A DNA stretch of 64,000 bases, taken from NCBI GenBank assembly GCA_001574975.1, contig KQ965746.1, forward strand, positions 443,812 to 507,811, given 5' to 3'. Below are positions 45,274-57,604 of the stretch, one piece after another. The notes under the pieces were generated by a model. The model was given only the letters and a program-made list of their open reading frames with translations. It did not search any database and was not told the origin of the DNA. Position 1 is the first letter of the stretch. Every line of letters begins with the position of its first letter. The stretch is from Gonapodya prolifera JEL478 (lineage: Eukaryota > Monoblepharomycota > Monoblepharidomycetes > Monoblepharidales > Gonapodyaceae). The translations under genes were made by a program, and so were the position numbers.

Positions 45274-46888
45274 ATGGCAAACAGTGGTGAAACAGTGGTC
45301 GTGACGGGCGCGAGCGGGTACAGTGCGTGTGCTGTGTGCTCTCTCTGTCACTTGCCATGAGCCTTGGCGCTGATGTCTGCCACCGCCTACCGCCCACCGG
45401 CCACGCACACCTCTAGTCGCCGCCCACGTGTGCGATCAGTTCCTGAAGCGCGGGCTCGGCGTCGTCGGGTGAGTCGCGGTCGCGGGGGTGATGGCCTATC
45501 GTCGCATTGTTCATTTTTCTTCAACCCACCCAGAACGGTGCGCTCGGCCGACAAGGGCGCATACCTCGCGTCCCTGTGGAAAAAATATGGCGACAAGTTC
45601 CGGTACGTCGTTGTGCCGGACATGCAGGTGGAAGGATGCTTCGACGAGGCTGCCAGTGGGTGCCAGGTGCGTTCACGCGCATTGTGAGTGCACAAGAGGG
45701 GCGGGCGCACTCATCAGTGGGTGATGTAGGGATTCATCCACGTCGCGTCGCCGTTTTTCACCGAGAACGTCACCGTGAGTTTTGCCTTCCCCTTGCATGC
45801 CGAATCACGCTGTTGCGGAGTGTGGACGTAACCCCCACTGCTCAAAGGATCCCATGGCCCAACTTGTCGAGCCGGCGCTCAAGGGCACGCGCAACGCGCT
45901 CACCGCCGCGCAAAAGGCCGGATGCAAAAGGGTGGTGCTGACGTCAAGTTTCGCAGCCGTATACCGAGGCTCGCAGCCGCTTCCTTACCTGTTCACCGAA
46001 CGTGATTGTGGGTGTACTCTCAGTCGTTCCACCAGAAAAGTGAAGTTGAAGTTTTATCGTGTTGGGTGACGTATCGTATCAAGGGAATACCGATTCGAAG
46101 CCAGAGGATGGGGGAGACGACAGCTACATGGCGTCCAAAACACTGGCCGAGAAGAGCGCGTGGGAATTTGTCAAGGCGAGCAACGTGGGCTTTGATTTGG
46201 TGACGATGAATCCTCCACGTGAGTTGTGTGTTGTTCCTTGATGCTCAAACCGCAACTTAAAAACGGACCGTAAATGACGCACCCCCCGGATGGACTTTAG
46301 TGGTCGTCGGACCCGCCATTCACAACGCAAGCCTTACATCTCTGTTGGTATTGTCCTGCGTCCGCTCGGCTCTTTGATTCGTTCACACCAACCCGGCTCA
46401 CACACTATTTTGATCGAACCCAGGAACACCTCGCTCGAGATGGTACACCGCTACGTATCAGGCCACTACGCACCCGACACGATCCCAAAGGGCGGCATGG
46501 GATTCGTGCACGTTGTTGGTGCGTGGTCTGGGCTGGCGTGCGAAGTCTCTCCAACACACATGTTTCACCATTCACATTCGCTTTCCCCACACCAGACCTA
46601 GCCATCGCCCACGTGCTCGCCTACACCACACCGTCCGCCTCTAACAACCGCTTCCTGATCTCCGACGGCGTGTACTCGTGGCAGCAAGTATGTGATATGA
46701 TCCGAGCCGAGTACCCAGCGTTGCGCGATGTCGTCCCGGTTGGGAAGCCCAGGGAGTACCCGATCCTGGAGGCGATCGATAACACGAAATCTAAAACAGA
46801 GCTTGGCATGTCCTACCGCGGGATGAAGGCGATTCTCAAGGAGTCGGTGGACCAGTTTTTAACTATGAAAGGGACGGGTCCTGTTTGA
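45274..46888 (+). CDS. NAD(P)H-dependent extended SDR reductase (Gre2/cinnamoyl-CoA reductase-like)
   Basis: Reduces aldehydes or ketones. Exons 45274-45322, 45417-45468, 45534-45666, 45730-45774, 45848-46011, 46052-46218, 46301-46343, 46424-46518 and 46596-46888 close to 346 residues. The Rossmann start is GETVVVTGASGYIAAHVCDQ, with the glycine motif TGASGYIA, followed by GTVRSADKG where the Arg suits NADPH. GFIHVASPF, AGCKRVVLTSSFAAVY (catalytic Ser) and YMASKTLAEK (YxxxK) complete the active site. MNPP then VVGPAIH is the usual extended-SDR stretch. The C-domain (NNRFLISDGVYSWQQVCDM) and length (~345) fit dihydroflavonol reductase/Gre2-type enzymes. The junction between exons 5 and 6 is the least certain. 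Substrate unknown. Confidence 0.88.
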
Positions 46889-47401
46889 GCATTCAGACTG
46901 CATTTTGGTTTAGAAGTATGCCACATCGACCGAGAGTGAGGAATAGAATTTCTGCAATTGTCACTAGAAGTCACAGCGCTATTTGCCGTGCACTTACTTC
47001 AGGCTGAGACGTCTCATCCCGCACTCGTCTCATCACACTTTTCCCTGTTGCATGTCATTCCACCCATCGACCGACTCCACATGTACTCCAGTCTCCGCAT
47101 GTCTCTGAGGCACTCATCAACGTCATTTGCATCCACCTCGGCTGCTTCCCTAACTGGGAAAAAGTGGTTCCGATTGCCCTTGTCAGCAAGTGTTAGTGAC
47201 AAAGTTCGAAACCACTCCTCCCCAGCAGGCTCAGACATCCACAACACGAATTTAGAACGCTGGAAAGCACAATTACCTGGATCAGTGCTCGAGTTATGAG
47301 GTTTTGTTAGATCGCGGCGGGTCCAGAAGCTGCCGGTTCCCACGCACAACTGCCATAGCAGATTCAACGTTTACCCTCGTCAAAGATTTTTCTCTATTAC
47401 A
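46889..47401. other. Intergenic region with one possible minus-strand coding piece
   Basis: Between the SDR stop and the NUP93 stop (convergent). The minus-strand frame 47014-47367 contains a stretch that looks protein-like (FVLWMSEPAGEEWFRTLSLT, then EVDANDVDECLRDMRRLEYM) and ends in a stop at 47014. I cannot attach it to a start or a family. It may be 3' UTR, a small gene, or chance. Confidence 0.3.
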
Positions 47402-50400
47402 TCAAATCATCCCCGTCTGTACAGCAATAATCCGTGCATACGTATCCCGGGGCATCTTGAGCACCACCTTCCCCAAGTACATCACCACCGCATCCACATT
47501 TGCCTTGAGCTCCGTCATCTTTTGCCGTGACGCCATGTTGTCATACGTGCTCTCCCGCAGCGCTCTCCACATTCTAGCGATGCAGTCCACTCCGGCCATC
47601 ACAATCTCGGGGAGGTTTCGCGCAATGCTGTCGTCGAGGAAGGCTGCGTTTTGTGCACGTTGCAGTGCGGTGGCGGGGTCGGAGTTCTCGAGAGGGAGGA
47701 GGCGGGTACTCTTGAGGGTTTCGAGGGCTGAGTCGAACCTGCCGCGCTCGTACTCCTCCGTGAAGCGAAGTAGAGTGAGGAGGACACCGGCAGTCTTACG
47801 AGCCTGGTCGTCAATGCGAAGGGACGGGGTACGGTCGTAGAACCCGAGCAAGTCTTCCGCATATCGGGCCTCTTCGCTCCCCACCGCTGGTGCGCCAGAT
47901 CCCACCGACCCGTCCACAATCGCGCCCATCCTTTTTCCGACCACCTCGCCGAGCTTTTTGACCACCGCATCCATCACTTTGCCATGTTCGCCCGCAAGAT
48001 AATACAACAGTACCGCATCCTTCCACTGCCCTCCGGTTCTCACAACCCTCTCCGCCGCCTCCCTGGTCACCCTCTTCACAAACTCCCCGTGCTCTATCCT
48101 CAACAGAGGCGCGAACCTCTCGAGCTCCCCAGGCTGCACCGTACCATCCGCCCTGACCGACCCAAGCAACCTGGCAAACTCCCTGCTCTCCAGTACCAAA
48201 TCTGACACCAAGCGGTGTGCCAGCCGCGTGTATGGTTGCCCCGGACCGCCCTCGCGCAGGGGCTCACCGTAGAGTGCGACGAGGCAAAGGTACTGTACAG
48301 CCTCTTCCGGCGCGGAACGACCAAACATGCGTACGTGTTGCTGAACCAACCGCGCAAAGTTGAGTGTCGCCACCGCGTACCCCGACACCCCGCCAGCAGC
48401 ACCACCGGGATTGCCGCCTCCACCAGCCGTGGGAGATCCGGGAGCGGCCCCAAACGACATGGTCGAAGCCCTGCGAGGCATGCTGCCGCCGCCTCCGTGC
48501 CCTGGGCTCGCGTCCCTGGCGTGTTTTTCCACAAAGATACCCGGCTCTGCTCCAGTCGGATCTTCCGGCACTCTCAGCGCTCCGTAGTAGGCACACGCGC
48601 ACGCCATCTGGACAGCCTCCACCCTCGCCAGGCCACCCTCCTGGGCGCGAAGGTACTCCACGGCTCTCTCGAACTCGCCGCACAGAAGGAGCAGATTCAG
48701 GTAGGTCACCGGGCTGGCGTACTTGTGGGCCTTCTGCGTGTAGTACGCCGCGACGGAGCGCAGGGAGAACCGTTCCGACTGCGGCTCGTCCGAGGGTGCG
48801 CGCTCTTGGGCCAGGACCAGCTGCACCCACAGAAAGTCCTCCGCCGTGCGCACGACCGAATTTTCGAAGGGGGGCACCCGGGGAATGTAAGGCGTGCGAA
48901 GGTCAAGTCGGCCCACCAGCTTATACAGGGCATACTTGAACAGATCCCCAACGAAGGCCAGAGACGCAGGTGCAGGTCCGGGGGTGCTTCGCCCATTGCC
49001 GCCATACCCTCCTGGAACCTCTGCAGCTCCCGCGGCATGGTTGACAATCTGCCTCACCCTCAGATCCCAATCGTTCCGAATTGCCTCTCGGAGGCCCTTG
49101 GGAAACCTTCCATCCTCCCCCCGGGCCAAGCCACTTGCCCACGCCCTGATGTAGCCAGGGAACGATCCGTCGCCCGTCCTGGACAGCTCCCCTTCCACCT
49201 CAGTGGCCATCTTGGCAGCCTCCTCGACCTTGCCGCTCCGTACCAGGTAGAACATGACAGCCCACACGGGGACCTCGCCCATGGTTCTGTGCCGGACAAC
49301 CTCGAGGGCCCTGTCCCACTGCCCTCCCTGGGCCATTCCACCGGCAACGCCGCCTCCGCGACCGTGCACCACGTTAACGTACCCTCGCGCCACCTCGGCC
49401 GGTCCAGGGATCCCCCCCACTGCCGCGGCGCGTGGATTTTGCGCGACGGTGCGCTGCATGTGGTCCGCATACTCCGCCTCAAGGAGCGAGCGGGACCTGC
49501 GTGATATGAGGCGGCGGAAGGACGTGGCGGCGGGGGAATCATCTTGAGCGCGGAGAGCGGCGATGTGGACGAGCTCTCTGGGCGAATCGGGGGGTGCCGT
49601 CGCTGGGGGACCGGGCGGCGACGAGTCGCGCTCGCCGAGGACGGTCGCAAGGATGCGGAAGGACCGCACGAGGCCGGCCAGGAGGGGGTTCTTGGGTTTG
49701 GTGGAGTCGAGGGCGGTTTCGAGGGAGGACAGGATGGGGAAAGGAGTATGTAAGAGGCGAGATTCGTTGAGTAGGCGGATGGATTTGGCGTAAACGGTGA
49801 GGCGGGCGTGGAGATTGTCTGAATTGGAGTTTGGGTCAGCAAGGTCATGGAAGGGTTAAAACACTCAGACCACATGCTTCCAATCGCGCGGCAATAATAA
49901 AACTGCATGGCGAGTTCCACCATTATTCCCATTAGCGAGCCTCTTTCACCCGAACTATGACGAAACACACTCCCACGCACACAAAGGAGTGTCACTTCAT
50001 GTCCTACGTGCCCGTCCTCCAGACCAGTGTGTTCCAAAACGTACCTTCTTGAATATCCATCGCGGTATCCGAAGCGCTTCCAAAAGCTCGCGCGTCTTGG
50101 AAGATGGAAGTGGAGAGGGGATGGGGAATTGAGCAGAGAGTTTGTGAGTCCCGTGAGTGGAACAAACCGTGTGAAGAACAGAAACGAGGCGGAGTGGAAT
50201 GGGCTAGCAGTTTCCACGCCAAGGCTTTTTCGACCCTCAATCGGATAGTGGGGGGCTCTCACATAAGACCTCTACTCAGTTCGAAAATCGTCGCCCACTC
50301 CGAAAAAAACACGTGCCATTTCCAATGTCAGGTGAAAAGAACTCACTGTATCCCCTCATGCCATCTTCAATCTCCTCGAAAATCCTCTTTCGAGCCTCCC

Positions 50401-50908
50401 CCCACTCCCTCCACAACGCCTTGTCCATTTCCGCTTCGTAATCCTTCGCCGTTCTCGCTTTCCTCTCCTCGAGAGCCCTGAGAATCACATTCTCGTGCTG
50501 GTGGGCCAAAAAAGCGTCCAGGTCCGTATCAGCGACTGGTGCGGCAGGTTCGTATGACTGAGCGAGGCGAATGGAGGCGATGAGCTGGGAGGTGCGTTGC
50601 GGGTCAATACCGGCGCGGGAGAGGAGCGAGGTGGTGCGTGGGTCAAGGGAGGAGGATTGAGGCGGTGGGAGTTGAACGGGTTGCGTGGGTTGGGAAGGGA
50701 GCGTGGAGGCACCCCAGGGAAGGAGAGGAACATTTTGCTGCTGCTGGGTGTCAGCAGATTGCGGACGACCCGTTCGGGCACGGAGATTGCGAGAGAGTGC
50801 TTCGATCTGGGACAGGTCTCGATTGAGAGTTGGGATTGGCGCCGACGCATCTGAAATGTGGTTTGTGAGCTTCTGGCTCTGCTTCTGGAGGTCGCTCCAC
50901 GTGGCCAT
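47402..50908 (-). CDS. NIC96: Nuclear pore scaffold protein Nup93/Nic96
   Basis: Inner-ring linker nucleoporin. Exons on the minus strand 50347-50908, 50045-50095 and 47402-49818 close to 1009 residues. The N-terminus (MATWSDLQKQSQKLTNHISD) holds the helical stretch that binds other nucleoporins. SASDTAMDIQE joins in exon 3 to DNLHARLTVYAKSIRLLNES, the exact family spacing. The long ACE1-type alpha solenoid follows: MFYLVRSGKVEEAAKMA, FKYALYKLVGRLDLRTPYIP, EDFLWVQLVLAQE and YLNLLLLCGEFERAVEYL. It ends like the family with KMTELKANVDAVVMYLGKVV and PRDTYARIIAVQTGMI. It is longer than the usual ~820 residues because of Gly/Ala-rich inserts (for example around AGGGGNPGGAAGG). The first two introns (251 and 226 nt) are long for this window. 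Confidence 0.93.
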
Positions 50909-51284
50909 GGCAGAATGCGGGCAGATCACGCGGAAATCGAAGTTGGGAGTGCCCAAGAATTAGAGGAAGCGCACGGGCAGGTCTGGCCGAAGACACCCAT
51001 TCACCAGGCTCGAAAAATGAATTTTAGAAGCTTTGATAGTCTTTGTCTAAAATCAATTCATTTTTTTCTCGCGAAAATTTCTTCTCTCTCAATTGGTGAA
51101 CAGACTGGCCCGGTCCTCGTGGAACTCCGCTTGCTTTACCATTCAGAGTGGCTAGATTTGATTCGGGACTGCCCAACGCTACCGGAACTCACAATCTCTC
51201 ACCCATCTTCTTGTCATTGGTCTCGTCCCTCTTCCTCGGCACCGAATCAGTCGAAAACGATCACCGATCGTCGTCTCTTTGGCG
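50909..51284. promoter_or_regulatory. Divergent promoter between NIC96 and the BRCT scaffold
   Basis: 376 bp between two outward-facing start codons; no other gene seen inside. A T-rich run at 51060-51070 is the only compositional feature I noticed. Confidence 0.5.
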
Positions 51285-54200
51285 ATGCCCTCTGAGGGCT
51301 TTGGCGATGTCCTCCACGCTCCAAAAGAGAATGAAGGACCACTGTTCGAAGGAATGATCGCGTGGATCAATCCGATGGTTGGCCTGGAACGCTATACCGA
51401 TGTGAGTACTTCACTTTGCATTTTACATTCCCTCGCTCTTTCATCCGCTCTCCTTGCCATCCTCTTCCCCCATCTTCACGTCACCCATGCCAGATTCATA
51501 CCCTTCTTTCCTCCAACGGCGCTACTATGCCCACACGTTACCCCGAGCCCCCCTTTGATCACACATTCCTAATTTCTCCCGATGCCTACATTATACCGAA
51601 GGAAGTCACGCTCGTAGTAACGGATTACACAGATTGGGGGTCGCAGCTCAATGCCAGGTTGAGGAAGATGTGTATGGAGAAAAACGATGGGCCGATTGCC
51701 GAGGTTACAGTGAGTTCAGACGCCGGGTGAGCGAGGAAACTGCTGGCGCTTTAGGTGGCGACTTGCAGCTTGAAAGCAATGACCGTGCTTTGCGAGTAGT
51801 GCATGACTGGGCATAGCTGTGGCAATGTTAGGAAAACTGACGGGGTCGGGTCAACCGACGCAACGCCAGTACAACCAGCATGAAGGGCATATGGGGAATG
51901 ACATCGCACATGTTCTAGAAGAATTCCGGACTGGCTATCGTGGCAATAATTGACCACGTCGTGTGGTGCCACACCAGCCACTGCAACAGGTTGACCGCAT
52001 TTCCCCTTCCTAGCCCCTCTTCGTCACCACCTGCGTCAAATACGGCAAGCTGTACGAGTGAGTCTCTCACCTTTCCAACACCCGTCTTCCCATACGTCCT
52101 ACACCAACCTTCGCCCTCCCCACCCAAGCCCCACCCGCTACTCCCCCGACCCCACCAAATTCTTCTCCGGAATTGTCATCACCTGCTCTGGTCTTCGCGT
52201 GCCCGACAGGACGCATTTGTACGGCGCGTGCGTGGCGTTTGGCGGGCAGTACCGTGAGGCGTTGACGCTCGATGTGACCCACTTGGTTCTTGTGGAGCCT
52301 GAAGGAGTAAGTTCTATAGACTGGGGGGTGGAGGAATGCGGGATGGGTGCGGAGGAGGTCGCTGACTGGTGGTGGAAATGATAATTCTGGGGCCACCGGG
52401 CCCAAGAAGCTCATCACCACCAAGGAAAGGCGTACTTTGCACTGTCTAGGAAATGGTCAAAAGCCCTGACAACGCTACCAAGCATTGAGACCATAACGCG
52501 AGGACGCTGCACGGTGCCAAAGTACAGTGTGCATCATGAGAACCTTGTCCCTCTCGTTTCTCATCTCTGCCCCTCCTAAACCACCTTCTCCAGCCCAAGT
52601 ACCAAGCCGCCACCACACATCCGACTCTGCGAAGCGCTGTCACTACCGTCCTGCCCACATGGCTTGACGACTGCGTCCGCGTGAGGCAACTTCTCCCATG
52701 TGCACCCTATGCTGTTCCCGGCACTGCCGCAACCGAATCCACACACGCGGCTGAGAATAGAAGCACCATACCGCCCTTACTCCCTCCCCTCAACTTCAAA
52801 CCACGATCTCAATTTTTGAAGGGACGACGAGTCTTCCTCGACCCACGATCCTTCCCTCCCGACAAGCCGAACGTTATGTCGCACCTCTCCCACCTCGTTG
52901 TGTCCTGTGGTGGGGAGCTCCTTCCCAATCTCCCAACCCTTCCCGAGCCCCCAACCGTACCGCTCTCCGTGCCTCCGCCCGGGGTCCCCCACATGGCCGT
53001 GCTTCCTCACCGGGACCACCCTCGTGCGCAATTGGAGGCCCTGGGGTGCCTGGCTGGGAGCTTGGACTGGATGCGGGACGTCGTGACGTCCGAGCATGTG
53101 ACGTTCCCCAAAGACAGGGTGCTCCACTATCCAAGGCCCAAGGGCGGTGTACCAGGTGCAGCCAAACTTGTAAGTGCGGACGGTTGGTTTGAGCGGATAC
53201 AGATTTATCTGATGCGAGGTTTGGGGCGACAGGTCATTGGTATAACCAGGTATACGGGCCGGGCCCGGGAAGACTTGAAAAAGATGGTGGAGTACATCGG
53301 GGCGCGGTTTACGAGTGCACTGAGCGCATCCAACACGCATTGTATTTGCGCAGAGTGAGTATGGTTGGAATTCAAGGTTTAGTGGGCGGATGGATGTGGG
53401 AAGAAGTGGGCGATCTTCAAAACTCGATTTAAGTGCACCGTGAGTGATCAAATCTCTTACCCACTTTGGCTCCGACAGACCCAAAGGCGAAAAATATACT
53501 ACCGGACTCGACTGGAACATTGAATTAGTCAACCATCGATGGGTATGTTCTTCGCACAGCCGGGGTCAGAACCTATCCATTACTCATCCATACCGCCAGC
53601 TGGAAGACACACTTGCCCGCCTCCGCGTACAACCGCTCTCCTACCCGCAATATGGAGTTGTCGGGGCGGACGCGCGGGCGCTGGAGAGTGTGGTTGGGAG
53701 GAAAGAAGTTGAGGTGGTCGAATTGCAGAGGTCTGGGAGAGTCACCCCACCCTTGCCCCCTGATGTGGACATGGGCCGCTCAGAAGTTGAAGTGATCAAT
53801 GTCGATGCGAATAACGGTCGCACCAATGGTGTGAGGCGACCGAATGGAAGAAGTAGAGCGGCGGAATCGACCTCAGCACTTGCCCATTCTGAAGCGGACC
53901 CCATAGCAGCCGACTCCACCCACACAGCTGCCATGAAAGGTTCTGCTGACATCCAACAACCTCTGCCCCAGAGCCCGCCCGCGTCTGCACCCGCACTACC
54001 TACTGAGGAACCAGCCAGTGTGAAACATTCCCCTCCACGCCATTTAACGTCTGGCGCGTCGGAAGTCAACTCCAAAACGTTGCCTGGACCCATATCGCAA
54101 ACAGCTTCGGCCAGTCGTGGCACTTCGAAGGCTCAGGCCACTTCTTCGCGACCAGTCAATGGAGAAGCAGGGTCCAAGGCAGTGGCTTTGACCAAGCGGA

Positions 54201-55262
54201 GAGCGGGCGAGGACGCCCTTCCGAAACAAACCAAAAAGCAAAAGCAGCCGCTGGAGAAGCAGGTTGAATCTGGAGCTAGAACCTTGAAGAAAAGCGCATA
54301 CACCTCCCCTGCGATTGCGGAAACGGGACTGAGACTCTCTTCCAATCAGTAAGATTCATGGGGTTGGTGCTATGATGGCTCAAATTGATTACGGCTCCGC
54401 GGTTTTTCATTACTTTCGTACAGATGGAAGGTAGTATCCCATTCGCTTTATTGTTTGCATATTACTAAGTGCAATTGATTGTCTCCTTTCTCATAGAAAA
54501 TCTACGAGTGTGGCGGAACTGCGGCGAAGAACGTGAACGATGCTACTCACCTTGTTGCGAAAGGAATACTTCGCACTGATAGTTTATTGACGGCGATATG
54601 CTTGTGCAAGCGTATCGTGGGCTTGAACTGGATCCACGATAGCATTGCCGCGGGAATGTGGCTCGGTGAGTCCACGATGGCGGAATGGTATTTGCCGGAC
54701 CGTTGGTGTTGAATTCAGCTTTGCACTCCTCATTAGATGAGCTGGCTTATATCATTCGAGATCCAGAGATGGAGGTCAGACTGAACTTCACCATCGAGGG
54801 GTCAATCTCGCGGGCGAGGGAGAAGAAGCTGCTTACAGGAAAGCTTGTATGCGTGACAGCCAATGTCCACCCAGATCAAATGATGTTGAGGCGGCTTGTG
54901 GAATACGCCGGAGGAGAGGTACCTATAAATTTGATTGCAGTTGCTGCGAATATGTGTCTTACTTTTGCTTTTGTCTTTGATTGCCCGGTAGTTTATCATC
55001 AAAGCAACGGCGCGCAGTATAGGAGATTTGCCACCTGGATCGATTGTGCTCTCATGCGACCAAGATCGTGCCACCTGGTCTCACTTCACGCGACGAGGCT
55101 TCTCTGTGTGAGTGTCAAATAAGGTGGAGCCAGCAGGGCCACCACCATAATATGTTTTCATCTTTCAGGTATAGTGTGGATCTACTTTTTGATGGTCTGT
55201 TGTTGCAAGAGCTACGCATGGATGCGGGAGAGGCGCTTCTAGCCGATGCTCACGGTGATTGA
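51285..55262 (+). CDS. Six-BRCT DNA-damage scaffold (Brc1/Rtt107-like)
   Basis: Chromatin scaffold for replication-fork repair, binding gamma-H2A through its C-terminal BRCT pair in yeasts. Exons 51285-51401, 51494-51709, 52014-52057, 52129-52306, 52594-53354, 53479-53542, 53600-54348, 54424-54430, 54497-54665, 54737-54918, 54992-55107 and 55169-55262 close to 898 residues. Four BRCT domains occupy the first ~500 residues: FEGMIAWINPMVGLERYTD; FFSGIVITCSGLRVPDRTHL with PTWLDDCVR; LKGRRVFLDPRSF; and RQVIGITRYTGRAREDLKKM with NIELVNHRW. A ~240-residue disordered basic linker follows. The C-terminal pair has NDATHLVAKGILRTDSLLTA, VGLNWIHDSIAAG, LTGKLVCVTANVH and FSVYSVDLLFDGLL. The 4+2 layout is that of Brc1/Rtt107. 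Exon 8 is only 7 nt. Confidence 0.88.
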
Positions 55263-55476
55263 GAATTGTATATTTTCTTACTTGCACCCCTCAAATCAAT
55301 AGTACTTGAGAATCTATGTCGAAGATTTTATTTCACTTCACACCAAATTGTATCATTCACACGTGACTCTTCCTGTCCCTTCCGAGGTGCCCATTGCTTG
55401 GGTCATCAAGGCTCTTTCCTTCCCTCGGTCATAAGCGCTCTCATCTTTCCATTTGTACCTTCATCATTCTTCAGTG

Positions 55477-57604
55477 ATGGCCAGCACCTCGAGCGACGTC
55501 GCGCACCAAGTTACCCCTGCCCCATCCGTTCTCGCAAGCGAATTACTCGACCGTATCGACAGCGTCAGAAAACTCGGAGTGAACCATCTCATCTCACTTC
55601 CACAAATTGCAGTCGTCGGAGAGTGAGTGAAGTCTGGCGCATGGAGGGGGTTCCATGTGTTGAACCCTCGGTTTGTTCACACGAATAATTCATCCCAGCC
55701 AATCTGCCGGAAAGTCTTCGTTGCTCGAGGCCATATCTGGGATCTCGTTCCCCAAGGACAAAGAGATGTGCACGACCTTTGCGACTCAAATCGTGATGGC
55801 GAAGGGCGCCTCGTTCGCAGCAAAAGTCACTATCGACCCGGATCCGTCCAACATCTCTGTGGGGCTCCCGGTGCCAAAAAGCCCGCTTGACGTCGCGGCA
55901 GTTATTGAAGAAGCCAAAAATCTAATGTCGGAGGGGAATTCGAACTTAATCATCGCGGATAAGATCCTGACGATCGAACTCACGGGCCCCAACTACCCGC
56001 GACTGACGCTCGTGGACCTTCCGGGGTACGTCCAGAGTGTGATCAAGGGCCAGTCTGAGACTATTATTGAGGATATTGCGGACATTGTGGATCGTGTAGG
56101 TCCTTTCTTGTGTTCGGCACATCCCATCTTCTCACACTCACTCACACCCACCATTCTACCTTTTACTCCGCATCACACACCATTTTAACATTTTCTTCGT
56201 CGTGATCAGCACCTGAAAGACGAGCGCACAATCACACTCGCCGTGATCCCTGCCAACAAAGACCTGGCGACGAACGTCGTTGTTGGTAAGGTGGACAAGC
56301 TCGGCTCCAACGGCGCGCGCACTCTGGGCGTGATCACAAAAGTCGACGTCATCGACGCGGGCGAGGAGGAGGCCGTACTGGAGATCTTGCATGGCCGGCG
56401 GTGCGACTTTGGGCTCGGGTTTCATGCGGTGCGAAATCGGAATTGGGCGGAGGTGAATGGGTCTCTCTCAACCGAGGAGCTTTTGGTGAAGGAAGCGCAG
56501 TTCTTTGCTCGTGCCCCGTGGTCGCAGCTGGATAAATCAATGAAGGGCATCGTATCGTTGAGATCGAAACTAGTTGAGATCCTCCACAACCATGTGGAGA
56601 AGGAACTTCCAGGCCTTACAACCGAGCTCCACACAATTCTGGATGGGAAGACGGCAGAGCTACGCCGGCTTGGCGACGCAATCACCACGGACACTCAGAA
56701 GCGCATGCTCCTGATCACGAACGCGCGGGATTTCATGAAGAGCTACGAGGCCTTCGTTGACGGGCTTTACACCTACGCGACCACGAATCCAAAGACGGAG
56801 TTCTTTCTTAGGGCGAGGCTACAGGCGCTCAATGAGAAGTTCTACGAGTCTATTCTCAGGCATATTGGAGATACACTCGAGAAGGCGGCGATCGAGCAGA
56901 TGATCAAGGAGTTTCGTGGGAGGGAACTGGCCGGGTTCCCCCTGTACCACGCATTCATACAGCTCGTGCGCATAAACCTCAACCCGTGGCTCGATATCGC
57001 AACAAAGCATGTGGAGGCGACGTGTACCGAGGTGCAGAAGACTCTTCGGCAACTTGTTCAGGATGTGGTTCATCCAACGCTGGTTCGTGCTTTCACGCTG
57101 GTGGCTGACACCTTTGTGCACACGATCAAGGACGGCATGATGGCTGAAGTGCTGGAAATGCACATCGATGAACGAACCCCGCTGACATACAATCACTACT
57201 ACACGCAGCAGTTGGAACAAGCAAGGGCGAAGAATATCACGAACGGTATCAACAGCAGTGTCGAATCGCATCGCAACGTTCTTGGCGGGCAGAGCGTTGT
57301 TTTGGAGGCCAACTTGCCGGCTCTTATCAGCAAAGTGACGGCATCGAACAAGGAGTACGACATCGAGGACATGATCCTGCATGTGAAAGCCTATCTCAAG
57401 ACCGCGTCCAAGAAGTTTATTGACGCGGTGTGCATGTATGCAATCGAGCGCCGCCTGTTCCGGCTTGGGATTCCGGCGCTGTCTGACGCGCTTCTGGGGA
57501 TCGATCCGGGCGTCATCAAAGAGTCCATGCAGGTCGTTCAGACTCGTAATAAACTCCAGGGAGAGATCACCAAGCTTCGTGAGGCCCTGTCGGTGTTCTA
57601 CTGA
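55477..57604 (+). CDS. Dynamin-like GTPase (Mx/DRP type, no PH or Pro-rich domain)
   Basis: Large membrane-remodelling GTPase. Exons 55477-55622, 55699-56095 and 56210-57604 close to 645 residues. G1 is GDQSAGKSSLLEAISG at about 49-64, G3 is TLVDLPGYVQS near 160, and HLKDERTITLAVIPANKDLA leads to G4 TKVD in TLGVITKVDVIDAG. The stalk region holds FFARAPWSQLDKSMKGIVSL and the C-terminus (YAIERRLFRLGIPALSDALL) looks like a GTPase effector segment. There is no PH domain, Pro-rich tail or transmembrane segment, so it is neither classical dynamin nor a mitofusin; fungal Dnm1/Vps1 keep an insert B not clear here. The nearest type is the Mx-like group of fungal dynamin-related proteins. The segment after DLAT differs from the usual S-x-A-L-x-x-A, reading NVVVGKVDKLG. 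Confidence 0.88.

Noticed and set aside
48215-49504. Plus-strand open frame of 429 codons
   Set aside because: It is the antisense shadow of the NIC96 gene and has no family signature.
53354-53478. Possible gene end between BRCT domains 4a and 4b
   Set aside because: A standard intron joins NTHCICAE to PKGEKYTTGLDW, completing the fourth BRCT.
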